DNA of 64,000 nucleotides from Sphingomonas panni (lineage in GTDB: Bacteria; Pseudomonadota; Alphaproteobacteria; Sphingomonadales; Sphingomonadaceae). The translations under genes were made by a program, and so were the position numbers. How positions within the stretch are numbered: position 1 is the stretch's first letter; every line of letters begins with the position of its first letter. Under the pieces are notes generated by a model. It was given only the letters and a program-made list of their open reading frames with translations, was not told the DNA's origin and made no database searches. The stretch spans positions 62,001-126,000 of the forward strand of contig NZ_JAKREU010000005.1 in the NCBI RefSeq assembly GCF_022664435.1, written 5' to 3'. Shown piece by piece: positions 18,620-27,112 of this stretch.

Positions 18620-20260
18620 ATGCTGCGCACCCTGATGACCGGCCTGCTCCTTACCACCAGCCTGGGCACGGCGTCCGGCGAACCCGCCCGGTTCAGTCGC
18701 TTCACCTATGACGGGCACAGCGTCGAACGGGCCACGCCCGGCCCCGACCAGTATCGCAACCCGATACTGTCGGGCTATTACCCCGACCCGTCGGTCATCG
18801 GGGTGGGCGAGGACTATTATCTCGTCCTGTCGTCCTTCGCCCATTATCCGGGCCTGCCCATCTTCCATTCGCGTGATTTGGTGAATTGGACCCAGATCGC
18901 CAATGCGATCGACCGACCCGAACAGCTGGATTTCAGCGGACGTCGCGTGTCGGAAGCGGTGTTCGCGCCCGACATCAGCTTTCATGACGGCACCTTCTAC
19001 ATCGTCAACACCTGCGTCCAGTGTCGCGGCAACTTCGTCATCACTGCGAAGGATCCGAAAGGTCCGTGGTCGAACCCGATCTGGCTACCGTTCGAAGGGA
19101 TCGATCCGTCAATCTATTGGGAGGGCGACCGGGCCTATATCGTCAATAACCGCGCGCCCGACGAAACCCTGCGCTATGACGGGCATCGCGCGATCTGGAT
19201 CCAGGAATATGACTGGCGTGCGGGCAAGATGGTCGGCCCATCGACCCAGATCGTCAACGGCGGCGTCGACCTGTCGAAAAAGCCGGTCTGGATCGAAGGG
19301 CCGCACATCTTCCGCAAGGACGGCTGGTATTATCTGACGGCGGCCGAAGGGGGCACCAGCGTCAACCATTCGCAGGTTGTATTCCGGTCGAAAAGCCTGC
19401 GGGGACCGTTCGTGCCGTGGAGTGGCAACCCGATCCTGACGCAGCGCGACCTGCCGAACGATCGCGTCGATCCCGTCTCGGCAGCGGGGCATGCCGAACT
19501 GGTCCAGACCCAGAAGGGCGACTGGTGGGCGACCTTCCTCGCCGTCCGACCCTATGGTGACGATTATTACAATATCGGGCGCGAGACGTTCCTGCTGCCG
19601 GTGACGTGGAAGGATGGCTGGCCGACGATCCTGCCCGCCGGACAGCGGGTGCCGTTCGTCGCACAGCGCCCGAAGCTGCCACGCCAACCGGCCCCCAAAC
19701 TGCCGACCAATGGCGACTTCGGCTATGTCGACGAGTTTGACGGCACCAAGCTGGCGATGCAGTGGATCGGCGTCCGCACCCCGAAGTCGCCGGTGTATCG
19801 ACTGGCGAAGGGGGAACTGCTGATCGATGGCGCTGCTGCGATCGGCGACCAGAACGGCGTGCCCGGTTTCGTCGGGCGGCGGCAACAGCATCATATCGCG
19901 AACATCGCTACCACCGTTCGCTTCACCCCTCGCACGGACGGCGACCGCGCCGGACTGGTCGCGATGCAGAGCGACGACAGCTATCTGTTCTTTGGCTTGA
20001 CGAGTATTGTCGGAAAGCCGGTCGTCGCGCTCTACACCCGCGCCAAGGGGGCGGAGCAGTTGGTGGCCAGCGCACCGGTCGACGGCAACGCGCCGGTGAC
20101 GCTGACCCTGCGGGCGGATCGCGGCAAGATGGCGGTGGACTATGCAGTCGGCGGAAAGGCGCGCACCCTTGCCAAGGATGTCGATATCCGCTTCCTCAGC
20201 ACGCGCATGGCGGGCGGTTTCACCGGTACCGTCGTTGGCCCCTACGCCTATCGACGCTGA
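18620..20260 (+). CDS. Glycoside hydrolase family 43 (second, xylosidase/arabinofuranosidase type)
   Basis: A 546-aa exported enzyme with a short signal peptide ending near GTASGE. The propeller begins QYRNPILSGYYPDPSVIGVG (base Asp in YPDP); FAPDISFHDGTFYIVN, FEGIDPSIYWEGD and WIEGPHIFRKDGWYYL supply the other active-site blades, with Glu in EGPH the expected acid. A beta-sandwich follows from about residue 365 (DFGYVDEFDGTKLAMQW). It is distinct in sequence from the upstream GH43, so the two probably cut different linkages. It is last in the operon, followed by a terminator shared with the tRNA-Arg gene. Confidence 0.92.
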   Translation: MLRTLMTGLLLTTSLGTASGEPARFSRFTYDGHSVERATPGPDQYRNPILSGYYPDPSVIGVGEDYYLVLSSFAHYPGLPIFHSRDLVNWTQIANAIDRPEQLDFSGRRVSEAVFAPDISFHDGTFYIVNTCVQCRGNFVITAKDPKGPWSNPIWLPFEGIDPSIYWEGDRAYIVNNRAPDETLRYDGHRAIWIQEYDWRAGKMVGPSTQIVNGGVDLSKKPVWIEGPHIFRKDGWYYLTAAEGGTSVNHSQVVFRSKSLRGPFVPWSGNPILTQRDLPNDRVDPVSAAGHAELVQTQKGDWWATFLAVRPYGDDYYNIGRETFLLPVTWKDGWPTILPAGQRVPFVAQRPKLPRQPAPKLPTNGDFGYVDEFDGTKLAMQWIGVRTPKSPVYRLAKGELLIDGAAAIGDQNGVPGFVGRRQQHHIANIATTVRFTPRTDGDRAGLVAMQSDDSYLFFGLTSIVGKPVVALYTRAKGAEQLVASAPVDGNAPVTLTLRADRGKMAVDYAVGGKARTLAKDVDIRFLSTRMAGGFTGTVVGPYAYRR

Positions 20261-20279
20261 CGGCGGAGCGCGCACAAAG

Positions 20280-20315
20280 AAAACCCCGCCAAGTCAGCCG
20301 ACCTGGCGGGGTTTT
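20280..20315. terminator. Bidirectional intrinsic terminator 1
   Basis: Stem aaaaccccgcc (20280-20290) pairs with ggcggggtttt (20305-20315). It gives a U-run on both strands, so it can end both the plus-strand GH43 operon and the minus-strand tRNA-Arg transcript. Confidence 0.85.
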
Positions 20316-20318
20316 CCA

Positions 20319-20395
20319 TGGCGCACCCGGAACGATTCGAACGTCCGACCCTCAGATTCGTAGTCTGATGCTCTATCCAGCTGAGCTACGGGTGC
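20319..20395 (-). tRNA. tRNA-Arg(ACG), copy 1
   Basis: Read on the minus strand, the acceptor GCACCCG pairs with CGGGTGC, followed by discriminator G and an encoded CCA (complement of 20319-20321). The anticodon loop CTACGAA is flanked by CAGA/TCTG, giving anticodon ACG (read as ICG, for CGN codons). The T-arm GTTCGAATC is present. Confidence 0.96.
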
Positions 20396-20491
20396 CCGGT
20401 GGAGGCCGCCTGTTAGAGAGGCTTTCGCGATCTTGCAAGTCGTTACGGCAGAGAATTTTCACCGCGCCAACGCCCTGCCAGCCACACAAAG

Positions 20492-20527
20492 AAAACCCCG
20501 CCCAGTCAGCTGACCCGGCGGGGTTTT
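20492..20527. terminator. Bidirectional intrinsic terminator 2
   Basis: Stem aaaaccccgcc (20492-20502) pairs with ggcggggtttt (20517-20527), as in copy 1. The copies differ at three loop positions. It lies just downstream of the second tRNA-Arg gene on the minus strand. Confidence 0.85.
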
Positions 20528-20530
20528 CCA

Positions 20531-20607
20531 TGGCGCACCCGGAACGATTCGAACGTCCGACCCTCAGATTCGTAGTCTGATGCTCTATCCAGCTGAGCTA
20601 CGGGTGC
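20531..20607 (-). tRNA. tRNA-Arg(ACG), copy 2
   Basis: Sequence-identical to the copy at 20319-20395, including the encoded CCA. Both copies have intact cloverleaf stems and their own terminator, so both look functional. Confidence 0.96.
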
Positions 20608-20690
20608 CCGGTGGAGGCCGCCTGCTACAGGCCGCTTTCCCGGCTGGCAACCCCGTTGTGTCAATTTTTTTGCATGGGTATCGGTGGCGC

Positions 20691-21185
20691 ATGACCCGCT
20701 CCGCGATCCCGCTCATCCTGCCCGCCGCTCTGTTATCGGCCTGTGCCGCACCGGCCGGGGATTACCCGTCGCTCCTCCCGCGCCCGATCGAGAAGATCAG
20801 CCTGGCCGAACCGGTCCGGCCGGTACCGGTGGCAACGCCCGATGCGACGCTGGACGCGAAGATCGTGACGCTGGCGCGCGAAGCGGCAGCGGCGAAGGCA
20901 GCGTTCGACGCTGCCGCCGCGCGTGTCGGCAAGACCGTCAATGCAGCATCGGGCAGTGCGGAAGGGAGCGAACGCTGGCTGGGCGCGCAAGTGGCGCTGG
21001 CCGAGCTGGACGTCGCACGCACCGCTATCGACGTCCCGCTCGCCGAACTCGAACGGCTGGCGGTCGATCGCGCGACGGCAGGCCAGCCGCCCTACCCCAC
21101 GCTCGACGCGACGCTGGCAAAGGCCAATGCCGACGCGGCTGCTCAGCGGACGACGATCGCCACGCTGAACAGCCGGTTGAAATAG
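20691..21185 (+). CDS. Small putative lipoprotein with coiled coil
   Basis: A 164-aa protein. The N-terminus has a signal peptide with lipobox LLSAC near residue 16, so it is probably an envelope lipoprotein. Residues about 60-160 are rich in Ala, Glu, Lys and Leu with heptad character (LAREAAAAKAAFDAAAARVG, LAELDVARTAI), suggesting a helical bundle. The family is not recognised. ATG 20691 was chosen because it starts the signal peptide; the longer open frame reads through the tRNA. It is convergent with the MFS-spermidine synthase gene, 3 bp apart. Confidence 0.72.
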   Translation: MTRSAIPLILPAALLSACAAPAGDYPSLLPRPIEKISLAEPVRPVPVATPDATLDAKIVTLAREAAAAKAAFDAAAARVGKTVNAASGSAEGSERWLGAQVALAELDVARTAIDVPLAELERLAVDRATAGQPPYPTLDATLAKANADAAAQRTTIATLNSRLK

Positions 21186-21188
21186 CCG

Positions 21189-23384
21189 CTATTTCAGCGC
21201 GCGCAGTACCGGCAGGATCGACGCATAGTCGTCGGTCCACGGTGCGGTGTCGGTGACGGGCAGCGGTTCCCAGTGACCGCCCGACGCAAGCAATCCGCCC
21301 AACACCTCCGGATCACGGGTCAGCGCGATCCAGACCGAACCGGTTTCCGTCGGATCGGCGGTGGCGGGCTGGTACGGCAACTGCGCCGCCGTCCACCCGC
21401 TCGCCGTGCGCGCGACGACGGGCGGCAGGTCGAGATAGCGGTTCGACACATGCACCAGCAGCAGGCCCCGCCGCCCCAGCACGCGGCCATAGGTTGCGAA
21501 CGCCTCCCGCGTCATCAAATGCATCGGCACTGCGTCGGAGGAAAATGCGTCCAGTGCCAGCAGGTCGAGGCTGCCAGCCGGCTCCTCCGACAGGGTCAGC
21601 CGCGCATCGCCGATCGCGATCTGGGCATCGGGAGCGCAACGACGCAGGAAGGTGAACGCGCCCGAATCGCGCGCGATCCGCACGACGACCGGATCGATCT
21701 CATAGAAGCGCCAATGCTGGCCCGGGCGGGCGTAGCAGGCGAGCGTACCCGTACCCAACCCGACGATCCCGACCCGTGCCGCTGGCCCGTACAGCGATGG
21801 CACGGCCTGCAACGCCTGCCCCACCCCCGAGTTCGGCACATAATAGGTGGTCGGCGTCCGCTCCCGCTTCGGCGTGCCGGTCAGCTGGATGCCGTGCAGG
21901 GTCGTGCCGTGCTGCAGTTCGTTGACGTCCTGCCCGCGCATGATGGTGTAGACGCCGAAATAGCTGCGGGTCCGCGCACCCGGCTCCAGTGAGAGGGCGA
22001 TCGCGCGATAGCCGCCGAACAGGAATAGGGCCGATATCAGAGCGAAGACATAGGGCGCACGCGCACCGATGGCGAACAGTCCGACCGTCACGATGGCGAA
22101 GAAGGCGACGGCATCGGGCTTCGCTCCCAACACAGCGCCGGGATTCGCCATGCCGATGGCGACCAACGCGGCGATGACGAGGATCGTCGCGACTCGCAGC
22201 TTCACGCCCCCCGCAACCCATAGCCGCTCGGTCACCGGCAGCAGGAACGGCAGCGGTGCCAGCATCCCGGCGGCGAGGATCAGCAGCGGATATTCATAGG
22301 TCCAGTCGAACAGTACCGGCGCGACCAGCCCGGCAAAGGCACCACCAAGCGCCCCGCCCACGGACATCGCAAGGTAGAAGCCGGTCAGCCGCCCGGGAGC
22401 CGGACGCAGCGCATACATATGCGCGTGCAACGTCACCGAAACCGCGAACAGCAGGATCAGCGCCGCCAGCGCGCTCAGCAGCGGAAATTCGTGATGGCCG
22501 CCGATCATCATTCCCCCGAAGACGAGGATCGTGATCGGCGCATAACGCGTGATCGCGTCGGCCATCGTACGCCGGGCGGAAAACGCTACGGTAAAGCTCA
22601 ACAGATACAGCCCGAGCGGCAGCACCCACAGCAATGGCACGGCGACGATATCGGTCGTGAGGAAGGTGGAGGTCGCGAGCATCAACCCCGAAGGGACCAG
22701 CGCCAGTACGATCCAGTGCAGCACCCGCCGCGCGCCGGGCGCTTCCCCCTTCTCAAGCGGCATCGCCTGTTCGCGCCGATGCGGCAACAGCCAGCCGCAA
22801 CCGATGACCAGCACGAACACGACCGCGTAACCGACGCTCCAGCCCCAGCTTTGCGCCCGCAACGGCAGCAGCGGCTCGACGAGCAATGGGTAGGCGAGCA
22901 GCCCGGCGAAACTGCCGACGTTCGACGCGGCATAGAGTGCGTAGGGGTCGCGGCCCGGACAGATGCAGGCGAACCAGCGCTGCAACAGCGGTGCCTGCGC
23001 CGACACCGCGAAGAACAGCGGTCCGATCGATGCGGTGAGCAACCAGGGCGTCCATAACGCCGGTTCGATCCCGGTCGGCGTCGGTGTGCTGTTGACGCCG
23101 ATCGGCAGCCATACCGCGGCGCACAGCAGCACGAGGATATGCACCGCCGCCTGCGCCTTCGGCATCAGCTTGCCCAGCAGATGCGCATAGGCATAGCCGC
23201 CGAGCAGCAACGCCTGATACACCAGCATCGCCGAGTTCCACACCGCCGGCGCCCCGCCCAGCTGCGGCAGGGCCATGCGCGCGACCATCGGCTGAACCAG
23301 AAACAGCAGAAACGATCCGGCGAGGATCGTCGACACGAAGATCCAGCGGATCGGCCAGCCGGCAGTCCGTTCGGGTGTCGTCAC
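21189..23384 (-). CDS. MFS-like / spermidine synthase-like fusion protein
   Basis: A 731-aa protein with two parts. The N-terminal two-thirds is a polytopic membrane domain of many helices, beginning FVSTILAGSFLLFLVQPM. The C-terminal part is a Rossmann aminopropyltransferase-like domain with VGIVGLGTGTLACYA near residue 530, YEIDPVV and ALDAFSSDAVP. The fused family is widespread, but the cargo and reaction are not established. The start is GTG at 23384, which overlaps the upstream GNAT stop (GTGA) and has GGAAAG 7 bp upstream; a TTG at 23399 is less likely. It is third gene of the hemB-GNAT unit. Confidence 0.85.
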   Translation of the reverse strand: MTTPERTAGWPIRWIFVSTILAGSFLLFLVQPMVARMALPQLGGAPAVWNSAMLVYQALLLGGYAYAHLLGKLMPKAQAAVHILVLLCAAVWLPIGVNSTPTPTGIEPALWTPWLLTASIGPLFFAVSAQAPLLQRWFACICPGRDPYALYAASNVGSFAGLLAYPLLVEPLLPLRAQSWGWSVGYAVVFVLVIGCGWLLPHRREQAMPLEKGEAPGARRVLHWIVLALVPSGLMLATSTFLTTDIVAVPLLWVLPLGLYLLSFTVAFSARRTMADAITRYAPITILVFGGMMIGGHHEFPLLSALAALILLFAVSVTLHAHMYALRPAPGRLTGFYLAMSVGGALGGAFAGLVAPVLFDWTYEYPLLILAAGMLAPLPFLLPVTERLWVAGGVKLRVATILVIAALVAIGMANPGAVLGAKPDAVAFFAIVTVGLFAIGARAPYVFALISALFLFGGYRAIALSLEPGARTRSYFGVYTIMRGQDVNELQHGTTLHGIQLTGTPKRERTPTTYYVPNSGVGQALQAVPSLYGPAARVGIVGLGTGTLACYARPGQHWRFYEIDPVVVRIARDSGAFTFLRRCAPDAQIAIGDARLTLSEEPAGSLDLLALDAFSSDAVPMHLMTREAFATYGRVLGRRGLLLVHVSNRYLDLPPVVARTASGWTAAQLPYQPATADPTETGSVWIALTRDPEVLGGLLASGGHWEPLPVTDTAPWTDDYASILPVLRALK

Positions 23385-23911
23385 GGACGCGCTTTCCAAT
23401 AGGTGATGTGCGGGTTCAGCGGGCTGTCGGCGGGAATGGCCGGGTGGATGAAATCCTCATCGACCGACCGGACCATGCCGATCCGCTCCATCAGGCCCCA
23501 GCTGCGGGAGTTGGCTAGGACGGTGATCGCGCCGATCCGATCGACCGGCAGGTTGGCGAACCCCCAGGCGAGTGACGCCTCCGCCGCCTCGCGGGCGAAA
23601 CCCTGCCCCCAATTCTCCTTGCCGAACCGCCAGCCGATCTCGACGCCACCTTCCAACGGCGTACCCTCGGCACCGGGCTTCAAGCCACAGAAGCCGAGCA
23701 TCCGCCCGGTCGCCCGCTCCTCCGCGACCCAGAAGCAATAGCCATGGGTCGTGGCATAGCCATCCTGTCGCGCGATTGCCGCGTCGACTTCGGCGCGAGT
23801 CATCAAGGCCGGGAAGTAGCGCATCACGTCGGGATCGGCGCAGTGCGTGTAGAAGGTTTCGCGGTCAGCATCCTGCCAGCGCCGCAGGACCAGCCGTTCG
23901 GTTTCGATCAT
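23381..23911 (-). CDS. GNAT family N-acetyltransferase
   Basis: A 176-aa RimJ/RimL-type acetyltransferase. It starts MIETERLVLRRW, the usual beginning of the subfamily. The acetyl-CoA-binding region has EIGWRFGKENWGQGFAREA near residue 90 and VLANSRSWGLMERIGM near residue 130. It probably acetylates an amine on a protein or small molecule; the substrate cannot be told. The start overlaps the hemB stop (ATGA) and the stop overlaps the next gene (GTGA), so the three genes look translationally coupled. Confidence 0.9.
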   Translation of the reverse strand: MIETERLVLRRWQDADRETFYTHCADPDVMRYFPALMTRAEVDAAIARQDGYATTHGYCFWVAEERATGRMLGFCGLKPGAEGTPLEGGVEIGWRFGKENWGQGFAREAAEASLAWGFANLPVDRIGAITVLANSRSWGLMERIGMVRSVDEDFIHPAIPADSPLNPHITYWKARP

Positions 23912-24894
23912 GCGCCCAGCAGCCGCGCGGCATGGGCGGCGTGATAGGTCAGCACGCCGGAACATCCCGCCCGCTTGAACGCCAACAGCGTTTCCAGCAC
24001 CATCGCGTCGCGATCCGCCACGCCCGCCGCGACACCCGCCTCGATCAGCGCATATTCGCCCGACACCTGGTAAGCGAAGACCGGTACCTCGAACGCCGCC
24101 TTCACCCGGGTGATGATATCGAGATAGGGCATCCCCGGCTTGACCATCACGCTGTCCGCTCCCTCGGCCAGGTCCAGCGCGACTTCACGCAGCGCTTCCT
24201 CGCTGTTGGCGGGGTCCATCTGATAGGTCTTCTTGTCGCCTTTCAGCAGGCCATGCGTGCCGACCGCGTCGCGGAACGGGCCGTAAAAGGCGCTGGCGTA
24301 TTTCGCGGCATAGGCCATGATCTGCACGTTATGATGGCTGTCGGCCTCCAGCGCGTTACGGATCGCGGCAACGCGGCCATCCATCATGTCCGACGGCGCG
24401 ACGATGTCGCTGCCCGCCGCTGCTTGTACCAGCGCCTGTCGCACCAGCGCATCCGACGTCACGTCGTTCAGGACATAGCCGGCCGCATCAACGATGCCGT
24501 CATGGCCGTGCGAGGTGTAGGGGTCGAGCGCGACATCGGTCAGCACGCCGATCTCCGGCACCGCATCCTTGATCGCGCGGATCGCACGGCACATCAGGTT
24601 GTCTGGGTTGAACGCCTCAGCCCCATCGTCGCTGCGCAGTTCACGCGGCGTGTTGGGGAACAGCGCGACGACCGGAATGCCGAGATCGCGCGCCTCTCTC
24701 GCGCGCTCGACGATGCCGGCGAGGTTCCAGCGCGATACGCCGGGCAGTGCCTTGACCGGTTCGCCATCGCCTTCGGTCACGAACAGCGGCCAGATCAGGT
24801 CGGCCGGCGTCAGGATGGTTTCGGCGTGAAGCCGGCGGCTCCAGGCGGTGGCGCGGGTGCGGCGAAGGCGCAGCGCGGGATAAGCAGCGGACAT
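23908..24894 (-). CDS. hemB: Delta-aminolevulinic acid dehydratase (porphobilinogen synthase)
   Basis: A 328-aa cytosolic enzyme joining two 5-aminolevulinates into porphobilinogen in haem synthesis. The two Schiff-base lysines are in MAYAAKYASAFYGPFR and VMVKPGMPYLD. The metal region reads DVALDPYTSHGHDG: Asp/Ala replace the three Cys ligands of zinc-type enzymes, as in magnesium-dependent bacterial HemB. The start MSAAYPALRL at 24894 is preferred to an unconserved 19-residue extension. It is the first gene of the minus-strand hemB-GNAT-MFS unit. Confidence 0.97.
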   Translation of the reverse strand: MSAAYPALRLRRTRATAWSRRLHAETILTPADLIWPLFVTEGDGEPVKALPGVSRWNLAGIVERAREARDLGIPVVALFPNTPRELRSDDGAEAFNPDNLMCRAIRAIKDAVPEIGVLTDVALDPYTSHGHDGIVDAAGYVLNDVTSDALVRQALVQAAAGSDIVAPSDMMDGRVAAIRNALEADSHHNVQIMAYAAKYASAFYGPFRDAVGTHGLLKGDKKTYQMDPANSEEALREVALDLAEGADSVMVKPGMPYLDIITRVKAAFEVPVFAYQVSGEYALIEAGVAAGVADRDAMVLETLLAFKRAGCSGVLTYHAAHAARLLGA

Positions 24895-24977
24895 GGCGCG
24901 ACTTGTGGGCCATGCGGTTCGGCCGATCAACCGAAAGTCGCGTGGGTCCATTTTCGTTACGGAACGTTACCGACGCC

Positions 24978-25862
24978 ATGAACCGCATCCGTAGTGCCGC
25001 TATGATCGTCAACGCCCGGTCGCGCAGCGGGCAGGACCAGTTCGCGCAGGCGTGCAGTGCGCTGCAAGGCGCTGCGTTCGAGGTGGACGCACATGCCGTC
25101 GAGGACCCCGACCAGCTCGTCCCGACGCTGAAGCGCGCACTGGAAGCAAAACCCGATCTCGTCATCCTTGGTGGCGGCGATGGCACGATCAGCAGCTTGG
25201 TCGACTATCTGCTGGGGCATGACGTCATCCTGGGCGTGCTGCCGTTCGGTACCGCCAACAGCTTTTGCCGGACGCTCGGCATCCCACTCGATATTCCCGG
25301 TGCGGTCAAGGTGCTGAAGACCGGGCAGCCACGGCGAATCGACCTGGGCATGATCGACGGGGACTATTTCGCGAACTGCGCCGCGATCGGCCTGTCGCCG
25401 CAGATCGCCAAGACCGTGCCGCACGGCGTCAAGAAGCTGTTCGGCCGGGTCGGATATCTCGCATGGGCAACGCTGCAATTCGCGAAGTTCCACCCTTTCG
25501 AACTGATCGTCGGACAGGGGGATACCGCCAAGCGGATGATGGCGACCGAAGTACGCATTTCGAACGGTCGCTTCCATGGCGGCACCGAACTGGTCGAGGA
25601 AGCCCGGCTCGACAGCGGGGAGATCATCGTTCAGGTCGTGGCCGGCAAGGGCAAACGCAGTCTGGTGCGCAACTGGGCGGCCGGCTTCTTTCGGCTCGAC
25701 TCGCGACGCGTCGATACGGTCACCTTCCACGGCCAATCGCTGCGCATTGAAACCAACCCGCCGCTGCCGATCTCGATCGACGGCGAAGTGCTGGCGAAGA
25801 CGCCGGTAATGGCGAAGATCGCCGCAGGCGTTATCGAGGTGATGGCACCGGTCGAGCGCTGA
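24978..25862 (+). CDS. Diacylglycerol kinase-family lipid kinase
   Basis: A 294-aa soluble or peripheral lipid kinase (DAGK catalytic domain, YegS/DgkB type). It shows MIVNARSRSG near the N-terminus, the nucleotide motif LGGGDGTISSLV near residue 64, and LPFGTANSFCRTLG near residue 90. A C-terminal beta-sandwich ends with ISIDGEVLAKTP. The ATG at 24978 begins the conserved fold; an upstream open extension of 25 codons is rejected. It is divergent from hemB. The lipid substrate is not evident. Confidence 0.9.
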   Translation: MNRIRSAAMIVNARSRSGQDQFAQACSALQGAAFEVDAHAVEDPDQLVPTLKRALEAKPDLVILGGGDGTISSLVDYLLGHDVILGVLPFGTANSFCRTLGIPLDIPGAVKVLKTGQPRRIDLGMIDGDYFANCAAIGLSPQIAKTVPHGVKKLFGRVGYLAWATLQFAKFHPFELIVGQGDTAKRMMATEVRISNGRFHGGTELVEEARLDSGEIIVQVVAGKGKRSLVRNWAAGFFRLDSRRVDTVTFHGQSLRIETNPPLPISIDGEVLAKTPVMAKIAAGVIEVMAPVER

Positions 25863-25878
25863 CGCCCGACCGGCCGGA

Positions 25879-26928
25879 TCAGCCGCGACCGATCAGGCGG
25901 CGGGCGATGGCGTCGGCGACGTCCGAATGCGGCTTGCCGCTGGCGTCGCTTTCGTCCCAAACCTGCACCAGCCGGTCAGGAATGCGCGCGATCCGCGCCT
26001 CGACCTCGGCACGGTCGCCTTGCCCGAGATATTCGAGCGCGACGTTGATGATGCCGCCGGCGTTGATGACGTAATCGGGTGCATAGAGGATGCCGCGATC
26101 CTGCAGGCGCTTGCCCTCCGCCGCCGTCGCCAGCTGGTTGTTGGCACCGCCGGCCACCGCCTTGCACTTCAGCGCCGCGATCGTCGCTTCGTCCAGCACC
26201 GCGCCCAGCGCATTGGGGCTGACGATGTCGGCCTCCAGCGTCAGGACGGTCGCCGGATCGGCGGTGGTCGCGCCCAGTTCGCTCGCCAATGCCTCGGCGC
26301 GCGCTTCGTTTACATCGGCCAGGGTCAGCACCGCGCCGTCCTTCGCCAGCAGGCGGGCAAGGCCGCCGCCGACCGAACCGACGCCCTGCACCGCGACGCG
26401 CACGCCGCGCATGTCGTCGCTGCCCAGTGCACGCTTCGCTGCCGCACGCACGCCCAGATAGACGCCCATCGCGGTGAACGGCCCCGGATCGCCCCCGGCA
26501 TTGCCCGCCGCGACCGGCAAGCCCGAGACATATTTGGTCGAACCGGAAATGGTGATCATGTCGGCTTCGGACATGCCGACATCCTCGGCCGTCACATAAC
26601 GACCGCCAAGCGATTCGACCGCACGGCCGAACGCAGCGAGCAGTTCCGGCGTCTTGGCGCCGCCTTCGGGTGCCAGCACCACGCCCTTGCCACCGCCCAT
26701 GGGCAGTCCGGCCATCGCATTCTTGAAGCTCATGCCGCGCGACAGGCGCAGCGCATCGGTCACCGCCGCGTCGCTATTGGCATAGCGCCAGAAACGAACA
26801 CCGCCCGCCGCCGGGCCGAGCGCAGTCGAATGGACCGCGATGACGCAGCGCAAGCCGGTCTGGTGATCGGAAAAGAGGTGGATGCCCTCGTGTTCGTCGA
26901 AGTCGGGATAACCCCAATCGGTCTGCAC
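25879..26928 (-). CDS. Leu/Phe/Val-type amino acid dehydrogenase
   Basis: A 349-aa NAD(P)-dependent enzyme of the Glu/Leu/Phe/Val dehydrogenase family, catalysing reversible oxidative deamination. Key blocks are LGPAAGGVRFWRY, the catalytic-lysine segment LPMGGGKGVVLAP near residue 78, TAEDVGMSEADM, and the Rossmann motif VAVQGVGSVGGGLARLL near residue 178. The start is GTG at 26928 with GGAG 9 bp upstream; the longer open frame would run through the tRNA-His gene. At this length it belongs to the leucine/valine branch rather than glutamate dehydrogenase. Exact substrate unknown. Confidence 0.92.
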   Translation of the reverse strand: MQTDWGYPDFDEHEGIHLFSDHQTGLRCVIAVHSTALGPAAGGVRFWRYANSDAAVTDALRLSRGMSFKNAMAGLPMGGGKGVVLAPEGGAKTPELLAAFGRAVESLGGRYVTAEDVGMSEADMITISGSTKYVSGLPVAAGNAGGDPGPFTAMGVYLGVRAAAKRALGSDDMRGVRVAVQGVGSVGGGLARLLAKDGAVLTLADVNEARAEALASELGATTADPATVLTLEADIVSPNALGAVLDEATIAALKCKAVAGGANNQLATAAEGKRLQDRGILYAPDYVINAGGIINVALEYLGQGDRAEVEARIARIPDRLVQVWDESDASGKPHSDVADAIARRLIGRG

Positions 26929-26954
26929 GGCGGCGGCTCCAGCGCTGTAAGGGA

Positions 26955-27032
26955 TGGGGCGACCGACGGGACTTGAACCCGCAACTTCCGGCATCACAAG
27001 CCGGCGCTCTAACCAATTGAACTACGGTCGCC
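26955..27032 (-). tRNA. tRNA-His(GTG)
   Basis: On the minus strand the acceptor GCGACCG pairs with CGGTCGC, with an extra encoded G(-1) at 27032 opposite C73, the identity feature of tRNA-His. The anticodon loop TTGTGAT gives GTG, and CCA is encoded. It lies directly before the amino acid dehydrogenase gene on the same strand. Confidence 0.96.
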
Positions 27033-27112
27033 GTGGAGTGGCGCGCTTAGCGGGGTGCCGCGCATCGGTCAAGCAGTGGCGTAACGATAATCGTTCTGGC
27101 AGGAAATTCTCC

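Larger units (their letters stand above)
20273..20412. repeat. Tandem duplication, copy 1 (terminator plus tRNA-Arg)
   Basis: This 140-bp unit is repeated at 20485-20624 with a 212-bp shift. Apart from three differences in the hairpin loop the copies appear identical, including the whole tRNA gene. The gene-free stretch 20261-20690 holds only these two units and unremarkable spacer. Confidence 0.9.
20485..20624. repeat. Tandem duplication, copy 2 (terminator plus tRNA-Arg)
   Basis: Second copy of the unit at 20273-20412, with the same order of terminator then tRNA on the minus strand. The flanks diverge abruptly on both sides. Confidence 0.9.

Noticed and set aside
26929-26997. Upstream start of the amino acid dehydrogenase
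   Set aside because: It would read through the tRNA-His gene; a GTG at 26928 with GGAG upstream fits better.
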